From Chinchilla lanigera (lineage: Eukaryota > Chordata > Mammalia > Rodentia > Chinchillidae): a stretch of 64,000 nucleotides of DNA. Every line of letters begins with the position of its first letter. The first letter of the stretch is position 1. Position numbers and translations under genes: made by a program. The notes below the pieces were generated by a model, which was given only the letters and a program-made list of their open reading frames with translations, was not told where the DNA came from and made no database searches. Where the stretch lies: positions 14,359,796 through 14,423,795 of the forward strand of contig NW_004955459.1 of NCBI RefSeq assembly GCF_000276665.1. The letters run 5' to 3'. Below, piece by piece: positions 48,056 through 59,419 of the stretch.

Positions 48056-48480
48056 GTTGTCTCAGTCCCTTTTCGGATCGCTGAAACACAACGCCCAACA
48101 TCCACAAGTTAAAGACGATTATTTTGACTCACGGCTTTTAGGGGATTCAGTCCTTGGTCTGTGGGTTCCAAGGGAGAAAGTGCAAGATGGAGGACTCTCG
48201 TGGAGGAAAGGTGCTCATATTATGGCAGCCAAGAAGCAGAGCCAAAAGAGGAGACAGAGAGGGAAACACACCGCTGGATCACACTTCTATTGACCCACTT
48301 CTTTCCCCTTGGCCCCGTCTCCTAACAGCTCCTTTAGCTTTGAATTTGCCAGTCAGCGGATTAATCCACTGACAAGTACTTCGCCCTCAGGATGGAGGGT
48401 CCTTCCCAAGCCCCATCTGTGAGTACATATAATCTTGGGGAGACATTGTAAATCTGAGTATACCATACCTTGTCCACAGA
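48056..48480 (-). repeat. MaLR LTR (ORR1/MT-like), antisense
   Basis: The plan matches 28840-29235: TGTCTCAGTCCCTTTTCGGA, ATTATTTTGACTCACGGCTT, GGTGCTCATATTATGGCAGC, AAGAAGCAGAGCC, CAGCGGATTAATCCACTGAC and TCTTGGGGAGACATTG. The two open frames over it belong to the LTR, not to a gene. Confidence 0.75.
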
Positions 48481-49084
48481 TAGTGGACTCTACCAATTTA
48501 GGATAAAATGATTAAGAAAATGATAATTTTCTTCAATTTACTTGTGTTTGCTTCAATTTACTAGAGAGTTGAAGCATACCCACTTGACACACTGGAAAAT
48601 GACCACAAAACAATCCATGCAAAATTTCATAGTTTGGTTATAAATTAGAAGCAAAAAATGAAGAATGAGGCAGTGAACATAATTTTGTGTCCATGCTATA
48701 CTTGTATCATGTGAAGACATATTTTAAAAATCATCTCATTAATTTACTAAATGTAACTTGTTATTGACTAAGCTTGCACACTTTGAACCCAAATAAGATG
48801 ACATTTTTTAGTCTTTGTGAGGAATGATCTATTTTAAATATTGTTATGTACCGAGTAGCCTCAACAGTTCTGACACTTGTTTAGCAATTAATTAGTATTC
48901 GCTTCAAATTTAATATCTAAAAGCACACAATAGTATAGTTGCAAAGCTTATATCCAAGCCCACACCTGGGTTTAATATTTATGTAGGAAGTCTGAAAAGA
49001 ACCAGCACACAGTTATACTCAGGGCTATGATTTATTCCAGTGAAGGATGAAGAATGTACCAATTCAGTCTTCAAAAGCCTAATG

Positions 49085-49440
49085 ATGTACCTGAGGCAGA
49101 CTACTTTATAAAGAAATAAAGCTTAGTTAGCTCACAATTTTGGAGACTGAAAACCCAGGATTAGAAGATCCCATCAACTTGGGAACTGACAATGTGTCAT
49201 GGCAGATGTTGTCATGGCAGGCATTGACAAGAGAGCAAGAGATCTGTTGCTAGATCAGAAGCTGGAGACTGTGACCCCTCAGTCTCTTCCAATGGCACAT
49301 TCTCAGTTGGCCCAAGTGCCCCCCACTAGGCTATGCTTCTTAAAGGCTCCACATTTCCTCAACATTGCACACGGGGGACTGAGCCTCTAAAAGATGAAGT
49401 CTTGGGGCACAAACTTAAACATCATTCAAACCATAGCAAA
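49085..49440 (-). repeat. MaLR/MLT1-like LTR, antisense
   Basis: The segment reads ACTTTATAAAGAAATAAAGC, GCTCACAATTTTGGAGACTG, a GACAAGAGAGCAAGAGATC part, then GTCTTGGGGCACAAACTTAA and CATTCAAACCATAGCA. This is the reverse-complement order of an MLT/MST-type LTR. Confidence 0.65.
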
Positions 49441-49444
49441 AGCA

Positions 49445-52200
49445 AAATCAAAAAGAGGAAGAGCATGGCTTAAAGTCAAGAAGAAGCCAGGCACAAACAT
49501 GTAAGTCTTCTTAATTCACATAGGACACACTTAATTCTGCCAGAAATTTATTATTGGAACATGCATGAAATGATGTCTAATAAGAAAGTTCATATTTGAG
49601 ACTCAGAAGTCAGGAATTTATAGACTTCCTGGTCCCTATCCAGATATTTTGTATACTGGACTTCTCAAAACCCAAAAGTTAATTATTCAACAGATAACAT
49701 TCAGCTTGCATAAACAGTACAGCATCTGTACCAGACTATAGTGGGAATCTTTCCTGAATGCTTATTCCCAAATGTCAACCATGGGCAACCTTGCAAGGCT
49801 CGTGAGGATACCAGACCACTTCAGCTCTGCTATGTTAACTCTTCTGGACAATAGTTTTATCTCTCTCCAATTTGTCATCATCTGATTTTATGTAGAGATG
49901 AAGAATCCTAGAAAGAAATTTTGCGGTCTCTGAGTTAATTTCATTTTGCCCCTTTGGAGAGTGGGCACAATTTAAATAGTGATCACAGTTTTGCAATAAC
50001 ATAAGACTTGTCTCACAATCTCCATCATTATCCATTCTAAACTTTGCACTATTTAACATGTATCAAATTCAAATGTTGATTCATATTTTATATTCTCACA
50101 GAGATGAAATAATCTAAAGAATCGATCCATGTGTCTTTAAGATATTTTTTAATGTTAGCTTTTCGTTCACAGTAAGTGACTTAAAAACATAACCCATAAT
50201 AGATCTTAAGAACTAATAGAACCAAAATTTTCTGAACTGTCAAGGAAATAGTTTAGGTCAATTTAAAAATGTCAATTTTGTGGATTTTTGTTGTTGTTAT
50301 TGTTGTTTTGGCCAAAATTTGTATCTCAGAATGAAGGGAGCAGAGGCATGACAAATTGCAGACAGGATGGGGCACCATCCAAACTAGGTGAAATGTGAAA
50401 ATGTTAATTCAGGAACGTAAGGTCCTGTTTAGAGTGCCAAAATATTTAACATTTTATCAGAGGAATTGTTTGGGGACTTTCAAATTAGTAGTTATAATGA
50501 TAAACACTGTGGAATTTTGCCATTCAATATGCTCACCATCTATGTCTATTTGAATATTGTAGGAAGTTCTCTAGTGTTTTCCTCTATGTGGATCCTCTGT
50601 CCTTTTCTTCTCCATGTTGTGGATAATATTCTGTGGTCAGAACCCCAAGACATAATGTCCTCTCCATAACCCTAACATCATCTCATTTTCTTCAGTGCAT
50701 GTATGTAGTGGACATTCTCAGGCGGGTACAGGACTTGGAATGTTTACTTGGATAAGATATTGAGCCAAGCATTGTAGATTTTTCTCCTCTTTTCTTCCTT
50801 GTTTTTTGAGAGAAAACCTACTTTTAAGCTAACTGCCATTTGGAAGTCCAAGTAGAGTAAAAGTCAGAGCAGCTCAAGACTGAAAGTCTGTGGACGCGCA
50901 AAGCCGATAGTCTCCACTCGTCACATCTCCCAAGTGACAAGGGCAGCCCTATTTCCTCACTTACTCTATTATTTATTTGTTTGGTAGTATGCAAACTGGT
51001 GGATTTGATCCAGGTTTCAGAGTTGTTTCAGTGGACAGAGCAGATGGAGTTTGACTTTCTCCATATCCTGTGCATGGAACACAACATGTCAGTATTGAAC
51101 TTCACTGTTTGCTAGGTGATTTGCACAATGCCTGGCTTCTGCTTCTGTATTTGAAGACAGAGGAGTCTCAGAGAGGTGAGGACAAGTGTACAAAATTGCT
51201 CTGCTGTTCAGTATATCCTCACACTTGAGTTTACATTTCTTCAGGCTCAGGATATGGAATTGAGTCCTCAGCTCTACCGGAATAGTGTTTGTGTGCTTCA
51301 TTCTTAAAAATATTCTAGGTTTTCTTTGTACATTACAGTCATGCATATGCTTTTTTTCTGAGAATTTTAATCACCAGCATTGTTATTGAGCACCAGCATG
51401 TCCCTTTGTGCAGTATAAATTAATATTCTTAAAATGCTATAAGTAAAAGAGCATTATTAGAGCTATATGCTTGTCTTATAAATATGTTACAGTAAATTAC
51501 ATAATTAAACAAGCATAACACAAAAATTAGGTGTTTGTTTCTCTGCATTTATGAAGAAGCAACCATTTTCCTTTCTATGCTACTTATTATTCCTTCAATT
51601 TGCAAAAGCTGAGTAATCAGGAATTCCACACCATGGCTTTAATTGCAAGCACATCCACTAAGTGCTGATGTTGGATATTCTGTTGCTGAGCTTTTTAAAA
51701 GTGACAGCTTTTCTCTTCAGTTTTTTTTTCGTTTAGTAATTAAAGCAGCCTTATATAGTCATACCAAGCCCTTATCAGCACAGTATTGTTCTCTAATATG
51801 TACAGTTCCCTTTAATAGTCCACTTACTAGCCAAAAATATAAAGATGATGACAATGATAATAGTCATAATCACAGCTGAGACTGGTGGCCTGCCTAACAT
51901 GTGCGAGCCATCATGACAGGTACTTCTTATGCACTGTTCAATCTAATGGCATCAAGAACATTATTTAAAGATTTCTGAATATATCAAAGACAACCTAATA
52001 AAGTCATGGGTGCCTGTTATTCCCCGGAGGTCTGCATCACAAAGAATGGAACCACATGGTCACTGGTTGTACTGCCAGTGGGCCATTATTAAACTGCACA
52101 TCTCACACTGCTATGGGCCATTATTAAATTGCTCACCTCCATCTGCTTATGTGCTAGTTATTAATCTATGCATATATTTCTCAGGGATATGGACACTTGG
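49445..52200. other. Unassigned noncoding DNA
   Basis: No gene or nameable repeat identified. Short TTG-type runs occur near 50290-50307. Confidence 0.45.
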
Positions 52201-52209
52201 TTTATTTCA

Positions 52210-52323
52210 AGGTCTTCTCTTTTTTATTTTTTTCCGGTACCGGGAATCGAACTCATGACCTTGCACTTGCCAGGCAGGAGCTGTTCCACTGAGCTAAATG
52301 CCCAGCCCCCAGGTCTTCTCTTT
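52210..52323 (-). repeat. Young ID-like SINE with perfect 13-bp target duplication
   Basis: The body (52223-52310) has minus-strand GGGGCTGGGCATTTAGCTCA, GTGGAACAGCTCC, GAGTTCGATTCCCGGTACCG and a short A tail. AGGTCTTCTCTTT at 52210-52222 and 52311-52323 is identical. Confidence 0.93.
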
Positions 52324-52370
52324 ATTGTTCATATGTTACCTATCATAAGATTCTGCAAAATCCACTTCTA

Positions 52371-52528
52371 AGTCAGAGTTTCTCAAACTTTAACATATAT
52401 ACATGCATGTCTTGTAGATGTTTGTAAAATGCAGATTGTGAATCAGCATGGCTGGCTTGTGTCATGACATTCTGCATTTCTAACAAGCTGCTGATTCATC
52501 AGATCACACTCTGAGTAGGGAAGACCCT
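52371..52528 (+). repeat. MER5A-like nonautonomous hAT element
   Basis: The segment reads CAGAGTTTCTCAAACTTTAA (left end), AAATGCAGATTG, then TGCATTTCTAACAAGCTGCT, GATTCATCAGATCACACTCT and GAGTAG. This is the MER5A plan (CAGTGGTTCTCAAACTTT ... TTGCATTTCTAACAAG ... CACTTTGAG). Confidence 0.8.
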
Positions 52529-53570
52529 GACAGTTCTAGAATTTATCAGTTACTCTCCATTGCCAGGCACTGTCCTGGTTATGTGAGAGGAACTGTGAAT
52601 GTTTACAGGGTTTGCAGAAAAGCTATGCTTAGTTATTTGCATTTCGTGGATGTTAACCCAGACATCGTCCTGTTTTAATATGTGGACGATTCTCTTTCCA
52701 TATATTCTTGGAGGGGATTTTAGACAAAAGCCTGCTGGGGGCTGCTTGATCTCAGTGACCCTCAAACTGTATCAACTTTTCTGTAGATATAGTAGTGAAC
52801 CCCTCTGATCCCAGTAATTCATCTTACTGCCCCGATGTAGAACCTTCTTCTCCACCCACTTTCTTAGCCTTAGGCTTAACTCTGCCCAGAAACGTTTTGC
52901 TCTTAGAAGGAAGTGCATGGACCCATTGCATCCTGCAGATAGGAGCTGTCATTAAAAAGAATGAAGGGCTGGGTTTGGGACAACAAGTTAGGAAAAGTGC
53001 TTTACACTTTTAGTTGGCAAATCAAGGAAATGAAAATGCATATGAGTTTGTCTTCTATCTATAACAGAAGTTCTCAAATTCAACCCACAAGCAAGAGATG
53101 AGCAGTGGCAGAGGAGTGAGGAGGCTTCATTTGTATTTATATCCCTTCCCCATTGTTCATGTTGCTGTCTAAGTTCCACTTCCTGTCAGACCAGCCGTGC
53201 ATTAGATTCTCATTGAAATCCCGATCGTGCTGTGAACTGCGCATCTGGGTTTTATGCTCTTCATGAGAATCTAACAGCTGATGATCTGAGGTGACGATGA
53301 GGTGGTGATGCTGGGGCCAGGGAGGGACTGTAAAAATACATCAACATTAGTGGAGAGTTTGGAATGAATATAAACCATAGTAAGTCAATTGCTTTCAGAC
53401 TGATACCAAAGTTCTTTCAGTGAGTGGCAAGTGACAAGCTGCGTGTGGTGGTAGACTTCCCAGTGGCAAGTGAATCGATGCACTTAGGCAGTTTAGCCGC
53501 ATCTGGTGGCAGGGTTCATGTCAGAACTGGCCACTTTCTTTAATCCATCGGTGAGCCATCCTTTGTTTTA

Positions 53571-53715
53571 TGTGCCATTTCTTTTTTTTTTTTTTTTTTT
53601 TTTTTTGTGGTTTTTCGGTTTTTCTCCGGTACCGGGAACCGAACTCACGACCTTGCGCTTGCCAGGCAGGCGCTTTTGCCGCTGAGCTAAATCCCCAGCC
53701 CCTTGTGCCATTTCT
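53571..53715 (-). repeat. Young ID-like SINE inserted in hAT element
   Basis: The body (53583-53703) has minus-strand GGGGCTGGGGATTTAGCTCA, GCGGCAAAAGCGCC, GTGAGTTCGGTTCCCGGTAC, CGG, a short AAAACCG-type link and a poly-A of over 20. TGTGCCATTTCT at 53571-53582 and 53704-53715 is identical. It splits the 5' noncoding part of the transposon and is much younger. Confidence 0.95.
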
Positions 53716-53803
53716 GTGTCATCTCTTTCCTGGGTATGTTCTTGCCTCAGTTACAGTTTTGGTAAGTCCACAGCTAAACCCAAGCCAAAATGATCAAAAG
53801 GTA

Positions 53804-54569
53804 ATGTCACTGGAGAATTCCTTTGAAATGAGGGAAAGAGCTAGTGTGAGACAAAAGACTTTAAGACTGCAAACAAAAAGAAAACTGCATTTAAAAGAAA
53901 ATGCCACAAATGTAATGTATGGGTTCACTGCAACAAGTGATTCATATTCTCCAGGCCCCTGTTGTGTAATATGTGGTGAGTGGTTGTCCACCCATACCAC
54001 AGAATTCTCAACACATAGAGACCAAGCATCCTGCATTGAAAGAAAGGGCTTGGAACTTTTCAAAAGAATGAAAATTGAACACAAAGAACAGAGACCTTCA
54101 CTGAAGATCACCAGTGTATCAAATCTGTCTTTACTTCAAGTGTTATTCTCAGTGGGGAAGTGCATTGTTAATGCTAGAAAGCCCTTTACTATTGCTGCAG
54201 AATTGATCCTGAATGCTGATAAGGACAACTGTCCTCAACTTTTAGGAGAGGCCGCAGAGCAAAAGGTGGCACATGTTCCTCTTTTAGCTTAGCACCATAA
54301 CTACATATGGTGATGAAACAGCAGAAGATATTGAGACATCATCATTCTTACAGAGGATTACTGAGTCCTTGCAGGATGCGATCTAGGCTGAGCAGTCCAC
54401 TGATGTTGACAAAAAGGCAAGAATACTTTCATGCAATGTATTTTTCAGGGTTATGTACATTAAGTTATGTTATGTGGACTTTTGTTACCACCAACCACAG
54501 AACTATTTATGTCTTTGAATTATTGCAGATCAGGAAAACTGAATTTTGGTCTCTCTCTCTCTTTATATG

Positions 54570-54625
<56 letters not shown>

Positions 54626-55800
54626 GTGGCTGCCATGACTGGCAGGCTTCCCTGTTTTGCTACTCTAAGCAGAGGTCATTTCTGAATGTAAGTCTATGCA
54701 CTGTGTCATCTATAGAGAAGTACTAGCTAGCTCAATAACAACACTGGTGCTTAAAATGCTTTTGCAGAATGTAATTAAAATGATAAACCACATTAAAGTA
54801 CCTGTCTGTATTTTTGATCAGTCTGGGGAGCTCTGTAAGGAGAAGCACACAGCACACATGCATCATCTCTTGATACACAGGAGTGAGACGGCTTTCTAGA
54901 GTTAGAGTTTTTGAGTTACAAGAGCTGCTCTAAATAGTTGTAGAAAAACAGTCACCACTGACAGCACATTTCAGTGCCACAAAAAGGGGGACAAAACTGG
55001 CTAACTCCTATAACATATTCACCCTGTTCAATGAACTCAATCTGTCACTTCAGGAGACAATGACAACAGTGTTGAAATTGGCAGAGAGAGTGGCTGCATT
55101 CCAAGCCAACTATTGAGGCAACATGAACATTGGGATTTTCCACATGATTCAATTAGCACAGATTTGGAAGGACATTGAACCAGGACAGTCTTGATCCCGC
55201 GTGGAACATGATCACTAATTTCAACATTCAAAAGAATGAGCATTACTTCCCAACCACAAAGGATCCCCAAACTGGGAAGGAATGGATCTGCAACTCATTT
55301 GTGAATAAGCCAGGTGATTCCACTTTGCCATGCTTGAGGATCAACTGCTTGAGACTGCACATGCTGGTGGCCTTAAAGTATGTTTATTGTTTGTTTGTTT
55401 TTTCCTCTTATGAATCTTTCTTGTCTGTTTTATACTCTGACTAACTCCTTTGAAGATAATGATACACAGTATATTAAATATTACTCTTTTATTGTTTTGT
55501 TAGGAAATTTTATTTTATCTTTTCATAAAATACAAAAGTATATTTCTAGATTAAAATTAAGGTGGAATATCATAAGTTTGCACAGAAGCACTTAAGAGGC
55601 AGCTTCTATTCCCAATGTCCTATTTTTATGAAGCAAGGTTTTTTGTTGTGACGGCAAAGAACACAGAAGCAACACATTTTGGGGGTCACTGTCTGCCCTC
55701 ATCCCCAATAAGACTGCTTAATTGCAGGAAAACTAGCCCAAGGATCCCACCAATTTTGCATTGTGGTGAGTTGTGTAATTATTATATATCAAATGCATAA
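53804..55800 (+). pseudogene. Buster/ZBED5-like hAT transposase, broken
   Basis: The natural start is probably ATG at 53804 (MSLENSFEMRERASVRQK). The first frame, open to 54292, has the BED-like zinc finger region: CVICGEWLS keeps the C-x2-C, but the histidine half is eroded (STHRDQASC). Then come LKITSVSNLSLLQ, KPFTIAAELIL and LLGEAAEQKVAHVPL. Further homology continues through frameshifts and stops: EQSTDVDKKA at about 54390, where the expected leucine and aspartate of the first catalytic block are lost; LLLPPTTELFMSLNYCRSGK at about 54478; AAMTGRLPCF after a CA microsatellite; HCVIYREVLAS at 54698; NVIKMINHIKV; NELNLSLQ at 55030; YFPTTKDPQTGKEWI and VNKPGDSTL at 55244-55330; SYFYEARFFVVTAKN at 55617. 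The order covers the whole protein, unlike a host-gene fragment. Related domesticated host genes (ZBED5, FAM200, SCAND3) are the alternative source, but the transposon ends argue against a retrocopy. Confidence 0.85.
54576..54626. repeat. (CA)n microsatellite in transposase relic
   Basis: A pure CA run of about 40 bp, then TATACACACACA, lies between the GKLNF and AAMTGR blocks of the transposase relic. It is therefore a later expansion that replaces about 15 residues of coding sequence. Confidence 0.95.
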
Positions 55801-55934
55801 TTATTGAAATAAAATACACAAAATGTTGTATTAAAATTATCCCTCAATCACCTGCCCCACTAAGTCTGTAGAAAAATTGTCTCCCATGAAACTGGTCCGT
55901 ACTGCCGAAAATGTTAGAGACACTGAAATATAAG

Positions 55935-56565
55935 GTTGTTTAAAACTGATAAAAGTAATATCTAGTATTGCGGAGAATATGAACAACTACACATAATACC
56001 AGTGTATAAAACTATATATAATACCAGTGTATTGAATTTATGAGAAATTTGGAAATATTTTGCACATATAAAAAAAGTGCACACCCTTTTCTATGTATAA
56101 TCTAACTATTGAGAATTTATCATAAAAATATTAGAAAAATGAACAAGTGTGTGTATATAGATATAGATATAGATGAGTATAAATAGTATTTCTCAAGATA
56201 TTAAAATCTAAAATAAATATAATTTAAAAGTATGGAAGTTCTAAATTATTAGACAGCCACATTGAAATAACTGATATTTGATCATCTAACATTTAGAAAT
56301 AAAAAGTCACTTTTATATAATTCAGTCTGATAATTTTAGTACACACAAATAATAGAAAGTAAAAGAATATCAACATACCACTAAAATTACTTGATATTTA
56401 CATATAAACACAGAAAATGTAGATGAAAAATTTATCAATGTACGTCAAAACATTTCTCAGTGTTGGGGTTATGTTAACTTTTTTTCTTTTACATAGTTTA
56501 CAATTTTTCTCTTAAAATTGGGCAATATGTATTTTTCTAATGTTTTTTTTATTACTTGTTATTCT
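55935..56565 (+). repeat. Old L1 (L1M/HAL1-like) ORF2 end and 3' UTR
   Basis: The order is recognisable: TATCTAGTATTGCGGAGAAT, GAGAAATTTGGAAATATTTT, AAAAAAGTGCACACCCTTTT, TATTGAGAATTTATCATAAA, later CTCAGTGTTGGGGTTATGTT and TTTACAATTTTTCTC. It matches old mammalian L1 3' regions but is highly decayed. A TAGATA run lies at 56157-56175. It begins right after the hAT element. Confidence 0.6.
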
Positions 56566-56569
56566 CTTT

Positions 56570-57585
56570 AATTGTTTGATCAAGCTTGCATTCTTATATC
56601 TGGTAATTTGAGCAACTTTGTTGAAGATAACAATATGTAGTATAGCAACCACTGCTAATTTCTATCATTTATTTTTATTGTTTTTGCTTTGTTTTGTTTT
56701 TGCCTACAATGTTATTTGGTTGTAGTTTGTTATTCTCTTTAAATTAAAGAAATGATTAAAAACAAAATAATAATAAAAATGAATAATAAGAGGGACAATA
56801 CTGAGATACCTAATGAACCATTTTTACACTTCTAAGCTCATTTCCAGAAACCCAAAGTTGAGGAAGCCTTGAAGTATTTTCTGCTGAAGATGACATGATA
56901 ATATGTGTTATTAGAAAAGTCATTTCCAGTTATTGTATTAGAATTCAGTAATTACTTTTTCAATAAAGAAAGGGAAAACTATTAAAAGCAAAAATGTGAA
57001 ATAAATTAGTTTTATATCCTACACTCAATTAAACTATCATAGCAAGAAGGTAATGAATTAAGATAATTTGAAGATAGGAATAAAGCTTTACAAAGCAGAT
57101 ATTTAGCACTCTTCTGAAATAAAATACTCTAAGAGAAGATCACAGGAAAGTGGGTAGCCCACAGGCATTTCAGTGAAATTGCAGTGTGTATGTTAAGAGG
57201 GAGAGGGCAGTTCAATCTCAGAAGTCTTAGAACCACAGAGAGAAGGTAGTTCAGACGTAAATCATTGCTTCGCAACAGCAGGCTGGTCCGCTTGCTCCAC
57301 TGACTTCTCAGCTTCGAGAACTGCAAGATGGTCCTGTTCTTTGGGAGTATGCTCCCTCATGCAAAATGCATAGTATTAGAGGAATTACTGATTATAAACA
57401 CTTAATTTATTATAAAGCACATGCTTTAAAATTGTAAGATTGTGATGCTTTCCTGCCTAAAATTCTCCAACGGCTTTGTACTACATTTGTAGTAACAATG
57501 AGATTCATGACCAGAGACCAAAAGGTTCTCTCAAATCCAGTTTTTTCCTATCTCTCCAGTTCCTTTTTCTATCATTTTGTCTGTC
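56570..57585. other. Unassigned noncoding DNA
   Basis: No gene or repeat identified. Confidence 0.45.
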
Positions 57586-57588
57586 TCT

Positions 57589-57832
57589 TTTTTTGTCTTG
57601 TCTCTCTCTCTCTGTCTCTCTCTGTCTCTCTTTCTTTCTCTCTGCCTCTGTTTCTCTTTCCCTGTCTATCTCTCTGTCTTTGCCTGTCTCTCTCTGTCTC
57701 TCTGTCTCTGTTTCTGTCTCTATCTGTCTCTCTCCATCTCTCTCACTGTCTCTGTCTCTGTCTCTTTCTCTCTATGTCTCTGTTTCTATCTCTATCTCTC
57801 TCTCTCCCTCTCTCTGTCTCTCTGTCTCTCTA
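57589..57832. repeat. (TCTCTG)n-rich polypyrimidine tract
   Basis: About 245 bp consist of TCTCTCTG/TCTGTCTC words with very few A. The plus strand is nearly all pyrimidine with scattered G. All three long plus frames here (LSLSLS-type) are repeat artefacts. Confidence 0.95.
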
Positions 57833-57839
57833 GAACAGG

Positions 57840-59180
57840 TAAAAGCTTTTCATGCTTGTGAACTTGCCATTCCCTCTTGCAGAAACACTTTTTTATCGTG
57901 ATCACTCAAGGGCTAGAAAGCTGTCATTCAGTCTACACCCAAATATCATCCCTCAGAGTACTCAAACCAGCAGCCAAACATAATTAATTGCCTATTCCTA
58001 CTCTGGTCATGTCCCATCACATCATTTTTCAAAATATTTAGTCTTTGCTGCACATATCGCCTTTGAAACTCCTTTACATTGGTCTACCTGCATTGGAATG
58101 TGACCCCATGAAGAGATGAATCCCCAGGTGCCAGAACCATGCCATGAATGTGTATGGTGAGTAGACAGTTGAAATAAGTGGCCTGCCCACCAAAAAAGTG
58201 GTCTGGACCACTGCATTCTGCAGTTATAAGAGTCGAGGGGAGCATCTGTGGAAGCGTAGAGATCCCACACCCCCAGTGTTCAGAGCCCCTGTCAGAGCTG
58301 GCCCAGGTCGTTTTCCTAACTTGAGCACACACCACTATGGTTCAGGTTATTTGTTTCACTTCATTTGGATATGAACTAAATTCCAAAGAACCAGACCAAG
58401 GCTCAAAGCTGATTTGTATTTTGGTGCAAACATATGCCTGGAAATTCTCAAGTGCACTCTTAAAAAGACATTTCTCTATTTGAAAATTATTACATTTTTA
58501 ACAGTTCAATGATATTTTAAAATAAAAGTATACAGTAGAGAATCTGAAAGATTGAAATTTGTATGTGTGTGTGCACATGTGTATGTATGTGTGTGTGTGT
58601 GTGTGCATGCGTGTGTGTGTTTTACTTCCTAAACGTGATGTTATGCTTCAGTGTTGGTGCAATTCTTTTGTAAAAACATCCTGGCCCCATTTCAACGTGT
58701 CTCACCATCTGGGCAGACACCTTCCTCCTGCTCCTTAAAAATCAGTGAAGCACAGGCATATTTCTGAACCCGTTATGTTCCCTAGGGGTACATAAACATG
58801 ATTTAGGAGTCCTTGAAAATGTGTATCCTTCTAAAGGGACATGGTGTTCCAAACAAAACTTTAGAACTACTGGGCAAACATTTTTGTGAAGGAGGACATT
58901 TCAAACAGTAATATCTCTAGAACAAAGATTCCATCAGTCCTCACACTACAGAGTGATTGAGCTTAACTCACCTTATTTCTTCTTTAATACAGATTTTGAG
59001 AACAGCTGCTCTATGAAGATCTAAGCTTTGCAAGAAAGAGGAAGTAAGAGAGTAATTTTGTATGATGAAATTACTGTTCTTGTTCCCAGAATACAAACAC
59101 CTGGACACAAAGTATTTATATAAGAAAAAAGAAATAAGATAGGTGAAAATTAAAGGGGGCTTTGTGTGCCTAAACATACC
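57840..59180. other. Unassigned noncoding DNA
   Basis: No gene was identified. The piece 58085-58320 is somewhat GC-richer. A GT-rich microsatellite lies at about 58563-58620. Confidence 0.45.
58563..58620. repeat. (GT)n microsatellite, interrupted
   Basis: GTGTGTGTGC and GTATGTATGTGTGTG-type units cover nearly 60 bp. Confidence 0.9.
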
Positions 59181-59199
59181 ATCGTTTGAAAATCTTTCA

Positions 59200-59345
59200 T
59201 TTTTTATTAGTACAAGTTGTAATACAGAGTAGTGATGTTGGTTTTGGAGAAGTGGTACATAATGTAACATATCATGATCATTTTCAATCTCTTTACCCCC
59301 TTCCTTTCCCCTCTCCCAGTTCCCCTCCCCATTTATTCCATCATG
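59200..59345 (-). repeat. Possible L1 3' UTR-like fragment
   Basis: The order TTATTAGTACAAGTTGTAAT, GAGAAGTGGTACATAATGTA, then a C/T-rich stretch (CCCTTCCTTTCCCCTCTCCC) mirrors antisense rodent-type L1 3' UTRs and the piece at 11225-11400. Confidence 0.4.
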
Positions 59346-59360
59346 TTTCCCTTATTTTAT

Positions 59361-59412
59361 GTATATATGTATGTATGCATGTATGTATGCATATACATAT
59401 ATATATATATAT
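59361..59412. repeat. (ATGT)n and (TA)n simple repeat
   Basis: GTATGTATGCATGTATGTAT units run into ATATATATATATAT. Confidence 0.9.
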
Positions 59413-59419
59413 TACTTAT

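Larger units (their letters stand above)
53065..55925 (+). mobile_element. Near-complete Buster/ZBED-type hAT DNA transposon
   Basis: The right end (55866-55925) carries GAAAAATTGTCTCCCATGAA, ACTGGTCCGTACTGCC and a terminal ...GACACTG; the left end starts CAGAAGTTCTCAAATTC. Compared in reverse complement the two ends are degenerate terminal inverted repeats beginning CAG. ATCTATAA (53057-53064) and AAATATAA (55926-55933) are 8-bp flanks, 6 of 8 identical, with TA at positions 4-5 as in the Buster nnnTAnnn duplication. The 5' noncoding part has CATTAGATTCTCATTGAAAT, GTGAACTGCGCATCTGGG and GAGAATCTAACAGCTGATGA (a long imperfect inverted repeat), then two AGTGGCAAGTGA units near 53423 and 53462. 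The transposase relic follows. Without the later SINE it is about 2.7 kb. Confidence 0.85.

Noticed and set aside
48057..48372. Two overlapping frames of 72-78 codons with a lysine/arginine-rich end
   Set aside because: They fall entirely within an antisense MaLR LTR whose plan matches the copy at 28840-29235.
53794..54111. 105-codon minus-strand open frame
   Set aside because: It is the antisense shadow of the hAT transposase relic.
57476..57901. Frames of 94-141 codons rich in L and S
   Set aside because: They are translations of a (TCTCTG)n tract.
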